The position numbers and the translations under genes were made by a program. Below the pieces are notes generated by a model. It did not search any database, was not told the origin of the DNA, and saw only the letters and a program-made list of their open reading frames with translations. A stretch of DNA of 64,000 nt, from NCBI RefSeq assembly GCF_001870465.1, contig NZ_MDGK01000004.1:52260-116259 (forward strand). Reading direction: 5' to 3'. Shown in pieces: positions 47,487 through 58,500 of the stretch. The first letter of the stretch is position 1; every line of letters starts with the position of its first letter. This stretch comes from Pseudomonas extremorientalis. Lineage in GTDB: Bacteria; Pseudomonadota; Gammaproteobacteria; Pseudomonadales; Pseudomonadaceae.

Positions 47487-49342
47487 ACCCGCGCCTGCTG
47501 GAGCTATACAACCAGGAACTGCACCACGTGCGCGAAAGCGCCGCGGAGTTCGCCAAGGAATACCCGAAGATCGCCAGTCGGCTGACCCTGTCCGGTATGG
47601 ACTGCGCCGACCCGTACGTCGAACGCTTGCTCGAAGGCTTTGCCTACCTCACGGCCCGCGTGCAGCTCAAGCTCGACGCCGAGTACCCGACCTTCACCCA
47701 CAACCTGTTGGAAATCGCCTACCCGCACTACCTGGCACCGACACCGTCGATGACGGTGGTGCAGTTGCAGACCGATCCGGACGAAGGCTCGCTGGCCAGC
47801 GGTTTCCCGCTGCCCCGCGACACCGTCCTGCGCGCCGCCCTGGGCCGCGAAACCCAGACCTGCTGCGAGTACCGCACCGCTCACCCGGTGACGCTGTGGC
47901 CGCTGCAGGTGAGCAACGCCGAGTACTTCGGCAACCCTGCCGCCGTATTGGGACGCTTAGCCGCCAGTGAGCCGAAAGCCAAGGCCGGTCTGCGCCTGAC
48001 CCTGCGCACCGGCGCCGAGCTGCCGTTCAACAGCCTCGACCTGGATAATCTGCCGCTGTACCTCAGTGGCGCCGACGAGCAACCGTTCCGCCTCTACGAG
48101 CAACTGCTGGGCAACGCCTGCGCGGTGTTTGCGCGCAAGCCGGGTGGCGATTGGGTCGAGCGCCTGCCGCAGGACGCGTTGCGCTCCCGTGGTTTTGATG
48201 ACGCCGACGCCGCGATGCCGGTCGTCGCACGCGCCTTCCAGGGCTATCGCCTGCTGCAGGAATACTTCGCCCTGCCCCACCGCTTCCTGTTCGTCGAATT
48301 TGCCGAGCTGAGCCGTGCGGTCAAGCGTTGCGACGGCCAGGAGCTGGAACTGATCGTGCTGTTCGACCGCCACGAACCGAGCCTGGAAGGCAGCGTCGGC
48401 GCAGCGCAGTTCCTGCCGTTCTGCACCCCGGCGATCAACCTGTTCCCCAAGCGCGTGGACCGTATCCACTTGTCCGACCGGGTCAATGAACACCACGTGA
48501 TCGCCGATCGCACACGGCCGATGGATTTCGAGATTCACTCCCTGAGCGGCATCACCGGCCACGGCACCGGGCCGGAGCAGCCGTTTTTGCCGTTCTACGC
48601 GGTGCGCGACCCGTCGCGCTATGGCCGCGACCAGGCGTACTACACCGTGCGTCGCGAGCCGCGCGTACTGTCCAGCGACCAGCGCCGCAACGGGCCGCGC
48701 TCCACCTATGTGGGCAGCGAAACCTTTGTCAGCCTGGTGGACAGCCGGCAGTCGCCGTACCGCCACGATCTGCGCCAGCTCGGCGTGACCGCGCTGTGCA
48801 CCAACCGCGATCTGCCGTTGTTCATGAGCGTGGGCAACGGCAAGACCGACTTCACCCTGGCCGACAGCGCGCCGGTATTGTCGGTGCGCTGCGTGGCAGG
48901 CCCCAGCCGCCCGCGCCCCAGCCATGCCCATGACGCCAAGGCCTGGCGCCTGATCAGCCAGCTCTCGCTCAACTATTTGTCCCTGAGCGAACAGGGCCAG
49001 GGCGCCGGCGCCTTGCGCGAACTGCTGCGCCTGTACGGCGACAGCAACGACGCCGCGCTGCAATTGCAGATCGAAGGCCTGCGCGAGGTCAGCAGCAAAG
49101 CCGTGACCCGACGCCTGCCGATGCCCGGCCCGATCGTGTTTGGCCGGGGCCTGGAGATCACCCTGGAATTCGATGAAAACGCGTTTCGCGGTACCGGCGT
49201 GTTCCTGCTCGGTGCGGTATTGGAACGCTTCCTGGCACGCTACGTGTCGATCAACAGTTTTACCGAGACGGTGATCCGTACCACCGAACGCGGCGAGATC
49301 ATGCGATGGAAAGCCAAGCCCGGACGTCGTCCGACCCTGTGA
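47483..49342 (+). CDS. tssF: T6SS baseplate subunit TssF
   Basis: TssF (VasA/ImpG family) forms the baseplate wedge with TssG and TssE. The 619-residue protein starts [29 protein letters not shown], the conserved N-terminus. It has the [23 protein letters not shown] and [16 protein letters not shown] segments typical of the family. The ATG at 47483 overlaps the tssE stop; in-frame starts inside tssE are rejected. tssG starts within its last 37 bp. Confidence 0.95.
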   Translation: MNPRLLELYNQELHHVRESAAEFAKEYPKIASRLTLSGMDCADPYVERLLEGFAYLTARVQLKLDAEYPTFTHNLLEIAYPHYLAPTPSMTVVQLQTDPDEGSLASGFPLPRDTVLRAALGRETQTCCEYRTAHPVTLWPLQVSNAEYFGNPAAVLGRLAASEPKAKAGLRLTLRTGAELPFNSLDLDNLPLYLSGADEQPFRLYEQLLGNACAVFARKPGGDWVERLPQDALRSRGFDDADAAMPVVARAFQGYRLLQEYFALPHRFLFVEFAELSRAVKRCDGQELELIVLFDRHEPSLEGSVGAAQFLPFCTPAINLFPKRVDRIHLSDRVNEHHVIADRTRPMDFEIHSLSGITGHGTGPEQPFLPFYAVRDPSRYGRDQAYYTVRREPRVLSSDQRRNGPRSTYVGSETFVSLVDSRQSPYRHDLRQLGVTALCTNRDLPLFMSVGNGKTDFTLADSAPVLSVRCVAGPSRPRPSHAHDAKAWRLISQLSLNYLSLSEQGQGAGALRELLRLYGDSNDAALQLQIEGLREVSSKAVTRRLPMPGPIVFGRGLEITLEFDENAFRGTGVFLLGAVLERFLARYVSINSFTETVIRTTERGEIMRWKAKPGRRPTL

Positions 49343-50349
49343 GTACCCTGGATGCGATGCACCAGGAGCCCTGGGAATACGATTTCTTCCAGGCGCTGCG
49401 CCGTATCGAGTGCGAATCGCCGGAGCTGCCGCGCCTGGGCCATTCCCTGCGCCTGGCGGATGACCCGCTGCGCCTGGGGCAACAGGCCGATTGCACCTTC
49501 GCCCCGGCCACGCTGGCCTCGGTCGACCCCGGCGGCGACGGCAAGCCGGCGCGCCTGGAGCAGTTCTTCTTCGGCCTTGGCGGCCCCAACGGCCCGCTGC
49601 CGCTGCACATCACCGAGTACGTGCGCGAGCGTCAGCGCAACAACGCCGACAGCACCAGCAAGCAGTTCCTGGATGTGTTCCACCATCGCCTGCTCAGCCT
49701 GTTTTACCGGGCCTGGGCCGAGGCGCGGCCGACCGTCAGCCACGACCGCCCGGACGATGACTACTGGTCGGCACGCCTCGCCGCGCTGAGCGGCCGGGGC
49801 ATGCCGAGCCTGCTGAATCAGGGGCTGATCCCGGATGCCGCCAAGCTGCACTACAGCGGCCACCTGTCGGCGCAAACCCGCTACCCGGACGGCCTGAAAG
49901 CGATTCTCAGCGAGTATTTCGGCCTGCCGGTAGAGATCGAAGAGTACGTCGGCCAATGGCTGGAACTGCCCGAACGCAGCCGCGTGAGTGTGAGCGCCAA
50001 CCGCCTGGGCGTGGACTTTTGCCTGGGCAGCTTCGTGTGGGACCGCCAGCACAAATTCCGTATCCGCCTGGGCCCGCTCACGCTGGATGACTACATGGGC
50101 ATGCTGCCCGGCCACCAGCCATTCAACGAACTGGTGGCGTGGGTGGCCGAGTACCTGGGCCATGAACTGGACTGGGACCTGAACCTGGTTTTGCAACAAC
50201 CCGAAGTCCCGGCGCTGCAACTCAACGGCCAGTTCCGCCTGGGCTTCAACACCTGGCTCGGTAAACCCGAGCATGACGCCAACGACCTAATCCTGGCCCG
50301 GCACTACGCCGACCACGCCACCACCTCAAGGAATCCAGAGCATGGGTGA
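49306..50349 (+). CDS. tssG: T6SS baseplate subunit TssG
   Basis: TssG (VasB/ImpH family) completes the TssF2-TssG wedge. The 347-residue protein contains PWEYDFFQALRRIE near residue 22, the FFGLGGPNGPLPLHITEYVRER motif (about 88-110) and the RLGVDFCLGSFVWDRQHKFRI region. It overlaps tssF by 37 bp and clpV by 8 bp, so translation of the three is coupled. Confidence 0.94.
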   Translation: MESQARTSSDPVSTLDAMHQEPWEYDFFQALRRIECESPELPRLGHSLRLADDPLRLGQQADCTFAPATLASVDPGGDGKPARLEQFFFGLGGPNGPLPLHITEYVRERQRNNADSTSKQFLDVFHHRLLSLFYRAWAEARPTVSHDRPDDDYWSARLAALSGRGMPSLLNQGLIPDAAKLHYSGHLSAQTRYPDGLKAILSEYFGLPVEIEEYVGQWLELPERSRVSVSANRLGVDFCLGSFVWDRQHKFRIRLGPLTLDDYMGMLPGHQPFNELVAWVAEYLGHELDWDLNLVLQQPEVPALQLNGQFRLGFNTWLGKPEHDANDLILARHYADHATTSRNPEHG

Positions 50350-52996
50350 AATCAGTCGCGCCGCACTGTTCGGCAAACTCAACAGCGTGGCCTACAAGGC
50401 CATCGAAGCCGCCACCGTGTTCTGCAAACTGCGGGGCAACCCGTATGTGGAACTGGCCCACTGGTTTCACCAGTTGCTGCAACTGCAGGACTCGGACCTG
50501 CACCGCATCATTCGCCAGTTCAACGTCGAGCCGGCACGCCTGGCCCGTGACCTTACCGAAGCGCTGGACCGCCTGCCGCGTGGCTCGACGTCGATCACCG
50601 ACCTGTCGTCCCATGTGGAAGAAGCCGTCGAGCGCGGCTGGGTCTATGGCAGCCTGATGTTCGGCGAGAGCCAGGTGCGCACCGGTTACCTGGTGCTGGG
50701 CATCCTGAAAACGCCGAGTTTGCGTCACGCGCTGCTGGGTTTGTCTGCCGAATTCGACAAGATCAAGGCTGAAGCCTTGAGCGAACGCTTTGACGAATAC
50801 GTTGGTGATTCGCCGGAGAATGCCTTGAGCGCCAGCGATGGTTTCAATGCCGGTGTTCCAGGCGAGGCCAGCGGTGCCATGGCGCCGAGTGCGATGGGCA
50901 AGCAGGAAGCGCTCAAGCGCTTCACTGTCGACCTGACCGAACAGGCGCGCAGCGGCAAGCTCGATCCGATTGTTGGCCGCGATGAAGAGATCCGCCAACT
51001 GGTCGACATCCTTATGCGCCGCCGCCAGAACAACCCGATCCTCACCGGTGAAGCCGGGGTGGGCAAGACCGCCGTGGTCGAAGGCTTCGCCCTGCGCATC
51101 GTAGCCGGGGACGTGCCGCCCGCGCTGAAAGACGTAGAGCTGCGTAGCCTCGATGTGGGCCTGCTGCAAGCCGGCGCCAGTATGAAAGGCGAGTTCGAAC
51201 AGCGCCTGCGTCAGGTTATCGAAGACGTCCAGGCCTCGCCGAAGCCGATCATCCTGTTTATCGACGAAGCGCACACGCTGGTGGGCGCCGGTGGCGCCGC
51301 CGGAACAGGTGATGCCGCCAACCTGCTCAAGCCGGCCCTGGCCCGTGGCACCTTGCGCACCGTCGCCGCCACCACCTGGGCCGAGTACAAGAAACACATC
51401 GAGAAAGACCCGGCCCTGACTCGCCGCTTCCAGGTCGTGCAAGTCGCCGAACCGTCGGAAGACAAAGCGCTGCTGATGATGCGCGGCGTGGCCTCGACCA
51501 TGGAAAAACACCACCAGGTGCAGATCCTCGACGAAGCGCTGGAAGCTTCGGTGAAGCTGTCCCACCGCTACATCCCGGCGCGCCAGTTGCCGGACAAATC
51601 CGTGAGCCTGCTGGACACCGCCTGCGCCCGCGTCGCCATCAGCCTGCACGCGGTGCCGGCGGAAGTGGACGACAGCCGTCGTCGTATCGAGGCGCTGGAA
51701 ACCGAGTTGCAGATCATCGCGCGCGAACATGCCATTGGCATTGCGATTGGCACGCGTCAAACCAGCACCGAGGCGCTGTTGAGCGCTGAGCGTGAGCGTC
51801 TGGCGACCTTGGAAAGCCGCTGGGCTGAAGAGAAAACCTTGGTGGACGAGTTGCTAGCCACCCGTGCAACGCTGCGTGAAAAGGCGGGCGTCGTGGACAG
51901 TGGCAACGATGAACTGCGCGCCCAACTGGTCGACCTGCAACAGCGCCTCACCGCCCTGCAAGGCGAAACCCCGCTGATCCTGCCCACCGTGGATTACCAG
52001 GCCGTGGCCTCGGTGGTCGCTGACTGGACCGGCATTCCGGTCGGCCGCATGGCGCGCAATGAGTTGGAGACGGTGCTCAACCTCGACCAGCACCTGAAAA
52101 AACGCATCATCGGCCAGGACCACGCCCTGCAGATGATCGCCAAGCGCATCCAGACCTCCCGCGCCGGCCTCGACAACCCGAGCAAGCCGATTGGCGTGTT
52201 CATGCTGGCGGGCACCTCGGGCGTGGGCAAGACCGAAACCGCCCTGGCCCTGGCCGAAGCCATGTACGGCGGCGAACAGAATGTCATCACCATCAACATG
52301 AGCGAATTCCAGGAAGCCCACACGGTGTCGACCCTCAAGGGTGCGCCTCCAGGCTATATCGGCTACGGCGAAGGCGGCGTGCTGACCGAAGCGGTGCGGC
52401 GCAAGCCCTACAGCGTGGTGCTGCTGGACGAGGTGGAAAAAGCCCACCCGGACGTGCATGAGATCTTCTTCCAGGTGTTCGACAAGGGCGTGATGGAGGA
52501 CGGCGAAGGCCGGGTGATCGACTTCAAGAACACCCTGATCCTGCTGACCACCAACGCCGGCACCGAGCTGATTTCCCAGGTGTGCAAAGACCCGGCGAAC
52601 ATCCCGGAGCCGGAAGACATCGCCAAGGCCCTGCGCCAGCCGCTGCTGGAGATTTTCCCGCCGGCTCTGCTCGGCCGTCTGGTGACCATTCCGTACTACC
52701 CGCTCAGCGACGAGATGCTCAAGGCCATCACCCGCCTGCAACTGAACCGCATCAAGAAGCGCGTAGAGACCACCCACAAAGTGGCTTTCGATTACGACGA
52801 CGCGGTGGTCGATTTGATCGTCTCGCGCTGCACCGAAACCGAAAGCGGCGGGCGCATGATCGACACCATCCTGACCAACAGCCTGCTGCCGGACATGAGC
52901 CGTGAATTCCTCACGCGCATGCTGGAGGGCAAGGCGTTGGCGGGTGTGCGCATCAGCAGCCGGGATAACGAGCTGCATTACGACTTCAGCGATTGA
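50342..52996 (+). CDS. clpV: T6SS sheath-disassembly AAA+ ATPase ClpV (TssH)
   Basis: ClpV recognises contracted TssC and recycles the sheath. The 884-residue protein has an N-terminal Clp-N domain (about 1-150), a first AAA+ domain with GEAGVGKT (236-243) and IDEAHTLVG, and a middle helical region (about 440-560). A second AAA+ domain has GTSGVGKT (624-631), [12 protein letters not shown] and a C-terminal D2-small domain. All ATPase motifs are intact. Length fits ClpV rather than ClpB. It is followed by a REPIN and then vgrG. Confidence 0.95.
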   Translation: MGEISRAALFGKLNSVAYKAIEAATVFCKLRGNPYVELAHWFHQLLQLQDSDLHRIIRQFNVEPARLARDLTEALDRLPRGSTSITDLSSHVEEAVERGWVYGSLMFGESQVRTGYLVLGILKTPSLRHALLGLSAEFDKIKAEALSERFDEYVGDSPENALSASDGFNAGVPGEASGAMAPSAMGKQEALKRFTVDLTEQARSGKLDPIVGRDEEIRQLVDILMRRRQNNPILTGEAGVGKTAVVEGFALRIVAGDVPPALKDVELRSLDVGLLQAGASMKGEFEQRLRQVIEDVQASPKPIILFIDEAHTLVGAGGAAGTGDAANLLKPALARGTLRTVAATTWAEYKKHIEKDPALTRRFQVVQVAEPSEDKALLMMRGVASTMEKHHQVQILDEALEASVKLSHRYIPARQLPDKSVSLLDTACARVAISLHAVPAEVDDSRRRIEALETELQIIAREHAIGIAIGTRQTSTEALLSAERERLATLESRWAEEKTLVDELLATRATLREKAGVVDSGNDELRAQLVDLQQRLTALQGETPLILPTVDYQAVASVVADWTGIPVGRMARNELETVLNLDQHLKKRIIGQDHALQMIAKRIQTSRAGLDNPSKPIGVFMLAGTSGVGKTETALALAEAMYGGEQNVITINMSEFQEAHTVSTLKGAPPGYIGYGEGGVLTEAVRRKPYSVVLLDEVEKAHPDVHEIFFQVFDKGVMEDGEGRVIDFKNTLILLTTNAGTELISQVCKDPANIPEPEDIAKALRQPLLEIFPPALLGRLVTIPYYPLSDEMLKAITRLQLNRIKKRVETTHKVAFDYDDAVVDLIVSRCTETESGGRMIDTILTNSLLPDMSREFLTRMLEGKALAGVRISSRDNELHYDFSD

Positions 52997-53018
52997 CCTG
53001 TCGAAATGTGATTAAAAT

Positions 53019-53107
53019 TGTGGGAGGGGGCTTGCCCCCGATGGCGTCGGGTCAGCCAGAAATTTCTAACCTGATACACCGCTATCGGGGGCAAGCCCCC
53101 TCCCACA
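53019..53107. repeat. REPIN between clpV and vgrG
   Basis: TGTGGGAGGGGGCTTGCCCC and its reverse complement are separated by about 45 bp. The sequence of the arms is nearly identical to the REPINs at 25207 and 46255. It marks the border between structural genes and the effector island. Confidence 0.9.
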
Positions 53108-53152
53108 CTTGATTCGGTTTCTTCAGTTATCAAGTCATTTACGGGTTAACCG

Positions 53153-55093
53153 ATGCTATTCAACCAAGCCTCACGCCTGGCCAAAATCACCAGCCCCCTC
53201 GGGCCGGATGTACTGCTGCTCAATGAAATGGGCGGCGGCGAAGAGCTGGGGCGGCTGTTCAACTACGAGCTGCAACTGACGTCCCTGGATGCCAACATCG
53301 ACCTCAACCAATTGCTCGGCAAACCCATGAGCGTGGGCCTGCAGTTGGCGGACGGCGGTGAACGGCACTTCCACGGCATCGTCGCACGGTGCAGCCAGAA
53401 CATCGACCAGGGCCAGTTCGCCAGTTACCAGGTGACGCTGCGCCCGTGGCTGTGGTTGCTCAGCCGTACCTCCGATTGCCGGATTTTCCAGAACCTGAGC
53501 ATCCCGCAGATCATCAAGCAGGTGTTCCGTGACCTGGGTTTTTCCGATTTCGAAGACGCCCTGAGTCGGCCGTACCGCGAGTGGGAATATTGCGTGCAGT
53601 ACCGCGAGACCAGCTTCGATTTCGTCAGCCGCTTGATGGAGCAGGAAGGTATTTACTACTTCTTCCGCCATGAGCAGGACCGCCATGTGCTGGTGCTGGC
53701 CGACGCCTACGGCGCCCACACCACGGTGTCGGGCTACGCGTCGGTCCCGTATTACCCCAAGGACGAGCAGCAGCGCGAACGCGACCACATGCACAACTGG
53801 CACCTGGCTCAGGAGGTGCAGCCCGGTTCGCTGGAGCTCAACGACTACGACTTCCAGCGCCCCAGCGCCAGCATCGATGTGCGCTCGGCCATGCCACGCC
53901 CGCACACCGCAGGCGACTACCCGCTGTACGACTACCCCGGCACCTACGTGCAAAGCGAGGACGGCGAACACTACGCACGCACCCGTATCGAAGCCCTGCA
54001 GACCCTGCATGAGCAGATCGAATTCAGCGGCAATGCGCGGGGGTTGGGTTCGGGGCATTTGTTCAGCCTCACCGGCTTCAGCCGCCAGGACCAGAACCGC
54101 GAATACCTGATCATCGGCTGCCGCTACTACATCGTCCAGGAAAGCCTGGAAAGCGGCGGCGGTTCGGGCTCGGCACAGTTCGAAAGCAGCCTGACCTGCA
54201 TTGACGCCCAACAGAGCTTCCGCCCGCTCGCCATCACCCACCGCCCTATCGTCAAAGGCCCGCAGACCGCGCTGGTGGTCGGCCCCAAGGGCGAGGAAAT
54301 CTGGACCGACCAGTACGGCCGCGTCAAGGTGCACTTCTACTGGGACCGTCACGACCAATCCAACGAGAACAGCTCGTGCTGGATTCGCGTGTCGCAATCC
54401 TGGGCCGGCAAGAACTGGGGCTCGATGCAGATCCCACGGATCGGCCAGGAAGTGATTGTGAGCTTTCTGGAAGGTGATCCCGACCGACCGATCATCACCG
54501 GGCGGGTGTACAACGCCGAGCAGACCGTGCCTTACGACCTGCCGGAAAACGCCACCCAGAGCGGCATGAAAAGCCGTTCGAGCAAGGGCGGCACGCCGGC
54601 CAACTTCAATGAAATCCGCATGGAGGACAAGAAGGGGTTGGAGCAGCTGTATATCCATGCCGAGCGCAACCAGGACATCGTGGTCGAGGTGGATGAGAGC
54701 CATTCGGTGGGGCATGACCGCAACAAGAGCATCGGGCACAACGAGACGGTGACCATCGGCAACAACCGCCTGCGCATCGTCAAGCAGGAAGACATCCTCT
54801 CGGTGGGCCAGCGCAAGACCGACAGCATCAGCCAGAGCTACGTCATCGAAGTAGGCGAAAACCTGCGCCTGGTCTGCGGTGAAAGCATCCTGGAGTTGAA
54901 CGCCAGCGGGCAGATCAACCTCACCGGCGTGCAGATCAGCTTCTATGCCAGCGGCGACGCCGAGTTCAACACCGGTGGCGTGCTGCACCTGAACAACGGT
55001 GGCGGCCCCGGCGCCACACCCGATGGCCAAGGCCAGAAAGCCGCCATCGACGCCAATATCAAAGCCGCGTTCCCCGCGCCTAAAAGCTCCTGA
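53153..55093 (+). CDS. vgrG: T6SS spike protein VgrG
   Basis: VgrG trimers form the spike on the Hcp tube and carry PAAR-tipped effectors. The 646-residue protein has the gp27-like N-terminal half (LFNYELQLTSLDANIDLNQLLGKPM), the gp5 OB-fold (KVHFYWDRHDQSNENSSCWIRVSQSWAGKNWGSMQIPRIGQEVIVSFLEGDPDRPIITGR-type core near 390-450) and a C-terminal beta-helix (SVGHDRNKSIGHNETVTIGN). There is no extra C-terminal effector domain. Its position just before the Eag and Rhs genes suggests it is the dedicated carrier of the Rhs effectors. Confidence 0.95.
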   Translation: MLFNQASRLAKITSPLGPDVLLLNEMGGGEELGRLFNYELQLTSLDANIDLNQLLGKPMSVGLQLADGGERHFHGIVARCSQNIDQGQFASYQVTLRPWLWLLSRTSDCRIFQNLSIPQIIKQVFRDLGFSDFEDALSRPYREWEYCVQYRETSFDFVSRLMEQEGIYYFFRHEQDRHVLVLADAYGAHTTVSGYASVPYYPKDEQQRERDHMHNWHLAQEVQPGSLELNDYDFQRPSASIDVRSAMPRPHTAGDYPLYDYPGTYVQSEDGEHYARTRIEALQTLHEQIEFSGNARGLGSGHLFSLTGFSRQDQNREYLIIGCRYYIVQESLESGGGSGSAQFESSLTCIDAQQSFRPLAITHRPIVKGPQTALVVGPKGEEIWTDQYGRVKVHFYWDRHDQSNENSSCWIRVSQSWAGKNWGSMQIPRIGQEVIVSFLEGDPDRPIITGRVYNAEQTVPYDLPENATQSGMKSRSSKGGTPANFNEIRMEDKKGLEQLYIHAERNQDIVVEVDESHSVGHDRNKSIGHNETVTIGNNRLRIVKQEDILSVGQRKTDSISQSYVIEVGENLRLVCGESILELNASGQINLTGVQISFYASGDAEFNTGGVLHLNNGGGPGATPDGQGQKAAIDANIKAAFPAPKSS

Positions 55094-55107
55094 CGAGACC
55101 TGTTCTC

Positions 55108-55542
55108 ATGACGTATCGAATCAACGAATTCCAGTTTCAACTGCCCGCCAGCGAGTTGCAGGACGCGACGATCAATATCCTCAAGTTCCCTGAATTGGGC
55201 ACCTCCCTGATCGTCAGCCGCAGCCTGCTCGCCGAGGGTGAAACCCTGCACAGCAACTTCAATGACCAGCTCCAGCGCCTGGAAAAACAGGTGCAGGATT
55301 TACGCTATCAACCCGGTGTCGACGTGCGTTTGGGCGCGGCCCAAGAGGTCGAAGGCATCGAGCTGCGCAGCCAGTTCAACAAGGGCAACGACAAGGTGTT
55401 CCAGTACCAGTTGGCGCTGGTGTTGCCGGGTACGCGCAAGATGCTCGCCTTGAGTTATGTGAAGGCGGACAAGCTCGGGGATGCCGAGGCCGCGCATTGG
55501 TCGACGATCAAGGGCTCGCTCGTGTTCGACGTCCCCCAGTGA
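55108..55542 (+). CDS. Eag-type T6SS effector chaperone (DUF1795/DcrB family)
   Basis: The 144-residue protein is a DUF1795 domain protein without a signal peptide (MTYRINEFQFQLP; VSRSLLAEGETLHSNFNDQLQRLEKQV). Eag chaperones of this family (EagT6, EagR) bind the N-terminal membrane segments and prePAAR motif of Rhs and Tse6-like effectors and mount them on VgrG. It lies 14 bp after vgrG and 12 bp before the first rhs gene, the position of its partner. It is the only Eag gene in the window and may serve both Rhs proteins. Confidence 0.9.
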   Translation: MTYRINEFQFQLPASELQDATINILKFPELGTSLIVSRSLLAEGETLHSNFNDQLQRLEKQVQDLRYQPGVDVRLGAAQEVEGIELRSQFNKGNDKVFQYQLALVLPGTRKMLALSYVKADKLGDAEAAHWSTIKGSLVFDVPQ

Positions 55543-55554
55543 AGCGGCCTTTGC

Positions 55555-58500
55555 ATGTCTGACGCACTGCTCTGGGCTGCGCGCCTGGGCGATGGGCTGT
55601 CCCACACCTCTGTCATGGCCGACATCCTCGGCGGCGTACTGGAGGTGGCGGCCAATGTGGCGATTACTGCATTGGCGACCGCTGCGGTGGTGGCGGCTAC
55701 CGGCATTACCGTCGCGACCGGTGGACTGGGGGCCTGCGTGCTGGGCGCGGTCGTCGGCGTCATCGTCGGCATCGCCATGAGCAAGACCGGGGCCGACAAG
55801 GGGTTGAGCGCCATGTGCGAAGGAATCGGCAACGCGCTGTTCCCTCCCTCGGTCATGGCCACGATCCTCAGCGGGTCCACCGACACACTGATCAACGCCT
55901 TGCCCGCTGCGCGCGCGGCCGGCGTCGTGCCCTCCCACGTCGCACCTGCGGGCACCGAATCCGAGCCGCCGCCAGCACCGGAACACAGCGAAGAGCCCGG
56001 CTACCTGGACATGGCCAAAGCGTTCTTTGCGCAAATGTGGCGCCCCACCGTCGCCACGCCAGCGCCAGGTGCAGTGCCTAAACCGCTGGACGTGGTGACC
56101 TGCACAAAGCACCCGCCGATGCCGCCGCAGTTTCTGGCCGAAGGCTCGGAAAAGGTCACGGTCAACGGCCAACCGGCGGTACGCAGCGGTGACCGCAGCA
56201 CCTGCGATGCCACCGTGGTGTCGTCGGGGCTGATTTCGCCCAATGTGACTATCGGCGGCGGCTCAGTCGTGGTGCGCGAGATCCGTAGCGGCAAGACGCC
56301 GGGGGTTGGCCTGGCCGTCACTGCGCTGATGATGCTCAAGGGGGGTAAAGGCAAGTTCCTCAGCAACCTTCCCTGCATGCTGCTGGCAGGTGTCAATTCG
56401 TTTGTGGTCAGTCAGGCCATGGGCGCACTGGCCAACGCCGCCATGGGCTCTTCCAACCCGGTGCACGCGAGCACGGGGGCCAAGGTGCTGGGCGGCCCCG
56501 AGGAGCTGGATTTCGCCTTGCCCGGGATCATGCCCATCGACTGGCAGCGTTTCTACAACAGCCGAGATGAACGCCGCGATGGCTTGTTTGGTGCCGGCTG
56601 GAGTGTGCCCTATGAAGTCAGCGTGCAGCTGCTGCCTCACCTTGAAGGGGGCGACTACGCGCTGTACATCGACGAGCAGGGTCGACGTATCGACATGGGT
56701 TCGATCCCTTTGGGCGGTGCCGTGTTCAGCGCTGGCGAAGGCCTCAGCGTCAAGCGTCACTTGAACGGCCAGTGGCTGATCGAAAGCGCAGACGGCTTGT
56801 ACCGGCTATTCGAGCCGGCGCCACAGGACGCATCTTTGCTACGCCTGAGCCAACTGGGAGATCGCAACGACAACCGAATCCACCTCGACTATGACGACGA
56901 TGGTCGCCTGCTGGGCCTGCGTGACACCTTTGACCTGGTCAGGGTCGAGCTGACCTACGACAGCACTTGGCCCCAGCGCGTCAGCCGGATCGAACGGCTG
57001 TATCCCGACCACCACCGTGAAGTACTGATGCATTACGCCTACGACGTCCGTGGCGACCTGGCCGCTGTACGCCAATCCGACGGGCACGTGAAGCGCCGCT
57101 TTGCCTATGATGCCGGGCAGCGCATGGTCGAGCATCAATTGCCCAGCGGCCTGCGTTGCTTCTATCAGTGGGCCAGGGTTGATGACCGTGAATGGCGTGT
57201 TGTCCGGCATTGGACGGAGGCCGGGGACACCTACACATTCGACTATGCGCTGGACACCGGCATCACCCGTGTCACGGACGGGCTGGCGCGTGTCAGCATT
57301 CGACACTGGGATGAGCGACACCAGATCATCGCGTCCACCGATGCACTGGGGCGAACCTGGGCCTTCCGGTGGAATGATGAAAGCCAACTGCTGGGCGCAA
57401 CCGACCCTCTCGGTGGGCATTATCAGTTCAGCTACGACGATGCCGGCAACCTGACTGAGACCCTCGACCCCCTGGGGCGCAGTGAATCGACCTTGTGGCT
57501 GGAGCACTGGGCGCTGCCACTGGCGGAGACCGATGCCGCTGGCAATACCTGGCAGTACCATTACGACTCGCGGGGCAACTGCATTCGCGAAACCGACCCG
57601 CTGGGCAACCGCACGGTCTATCACTATGACGGACACGGCCAAGTCAGGGAGATCATCGACGCCAGCGGCAAGCGCAAGACCTTGCGCTGGTCCCCACTGG
57701 GTCAATTGACCGAGCACACCGACTGTACGGGCCTGACCACCCGTTTGAGCTACTGCAAGCGAGGCTTGCTGCTAGCCAGTACCGACGCGCTCGGGGAACG
57801 CACCACCTTCAAGTATGACGACCAGGGCCGCCTGATCAGCAAGCAGTTGCCCGATGGGCGCAACGAGCATTATCAGCGTGACGCCAGCGGCCAGTTGATC
57901 GGCTACAGCGACCCTGCCGGCCACACCACGCGCTTTGAGCATGCGTCGAACGGCCAGTTGCGCCAACGCATCGACGCCCATGGCCGCCGTGTGGAGTTGA
58001 GCCACGACGCCTATGGCCGCCTGCACAGCCTGACCAACGAAAATGGCGAGCGCTACCGATTCGACTGGGACGACGGTGATCGCCTGACCCTCGAACAGCG
58101 CCTGGACGGCTGCCGGAAACGGTACACGTACGACCCGCTGGACAATGTCACACAGGTAGAAAACCTCGCATCGTCCGACACCGAGCCCGCCATCATTCAT
58201 GATCTGGAGCGGGACGCAGCTGGCCGGCTGATCGCCAAGCGCACCGTGGATGGCTGCACGACGTACCGCTACGATCAGCTCGACCAAGTCACAGCCATCA
58301 CCTTTACAGGCCACGACGGCGAGCAGCAAACCCTGGGCTTCGGTTATGACGCCCTCGGCCAGCTGACCCTTGAACAAAGCGCCGCCGGTTGCCTGGAGCA
58401 TCTCTACGACGAATTGGGCAACCTGGCCCAGACCCGACTTCCCGACGGCCGCTGGCTCAACCGCCTGCGCTACGGTAGCGGGCACTTGCATCAGGTCAAC

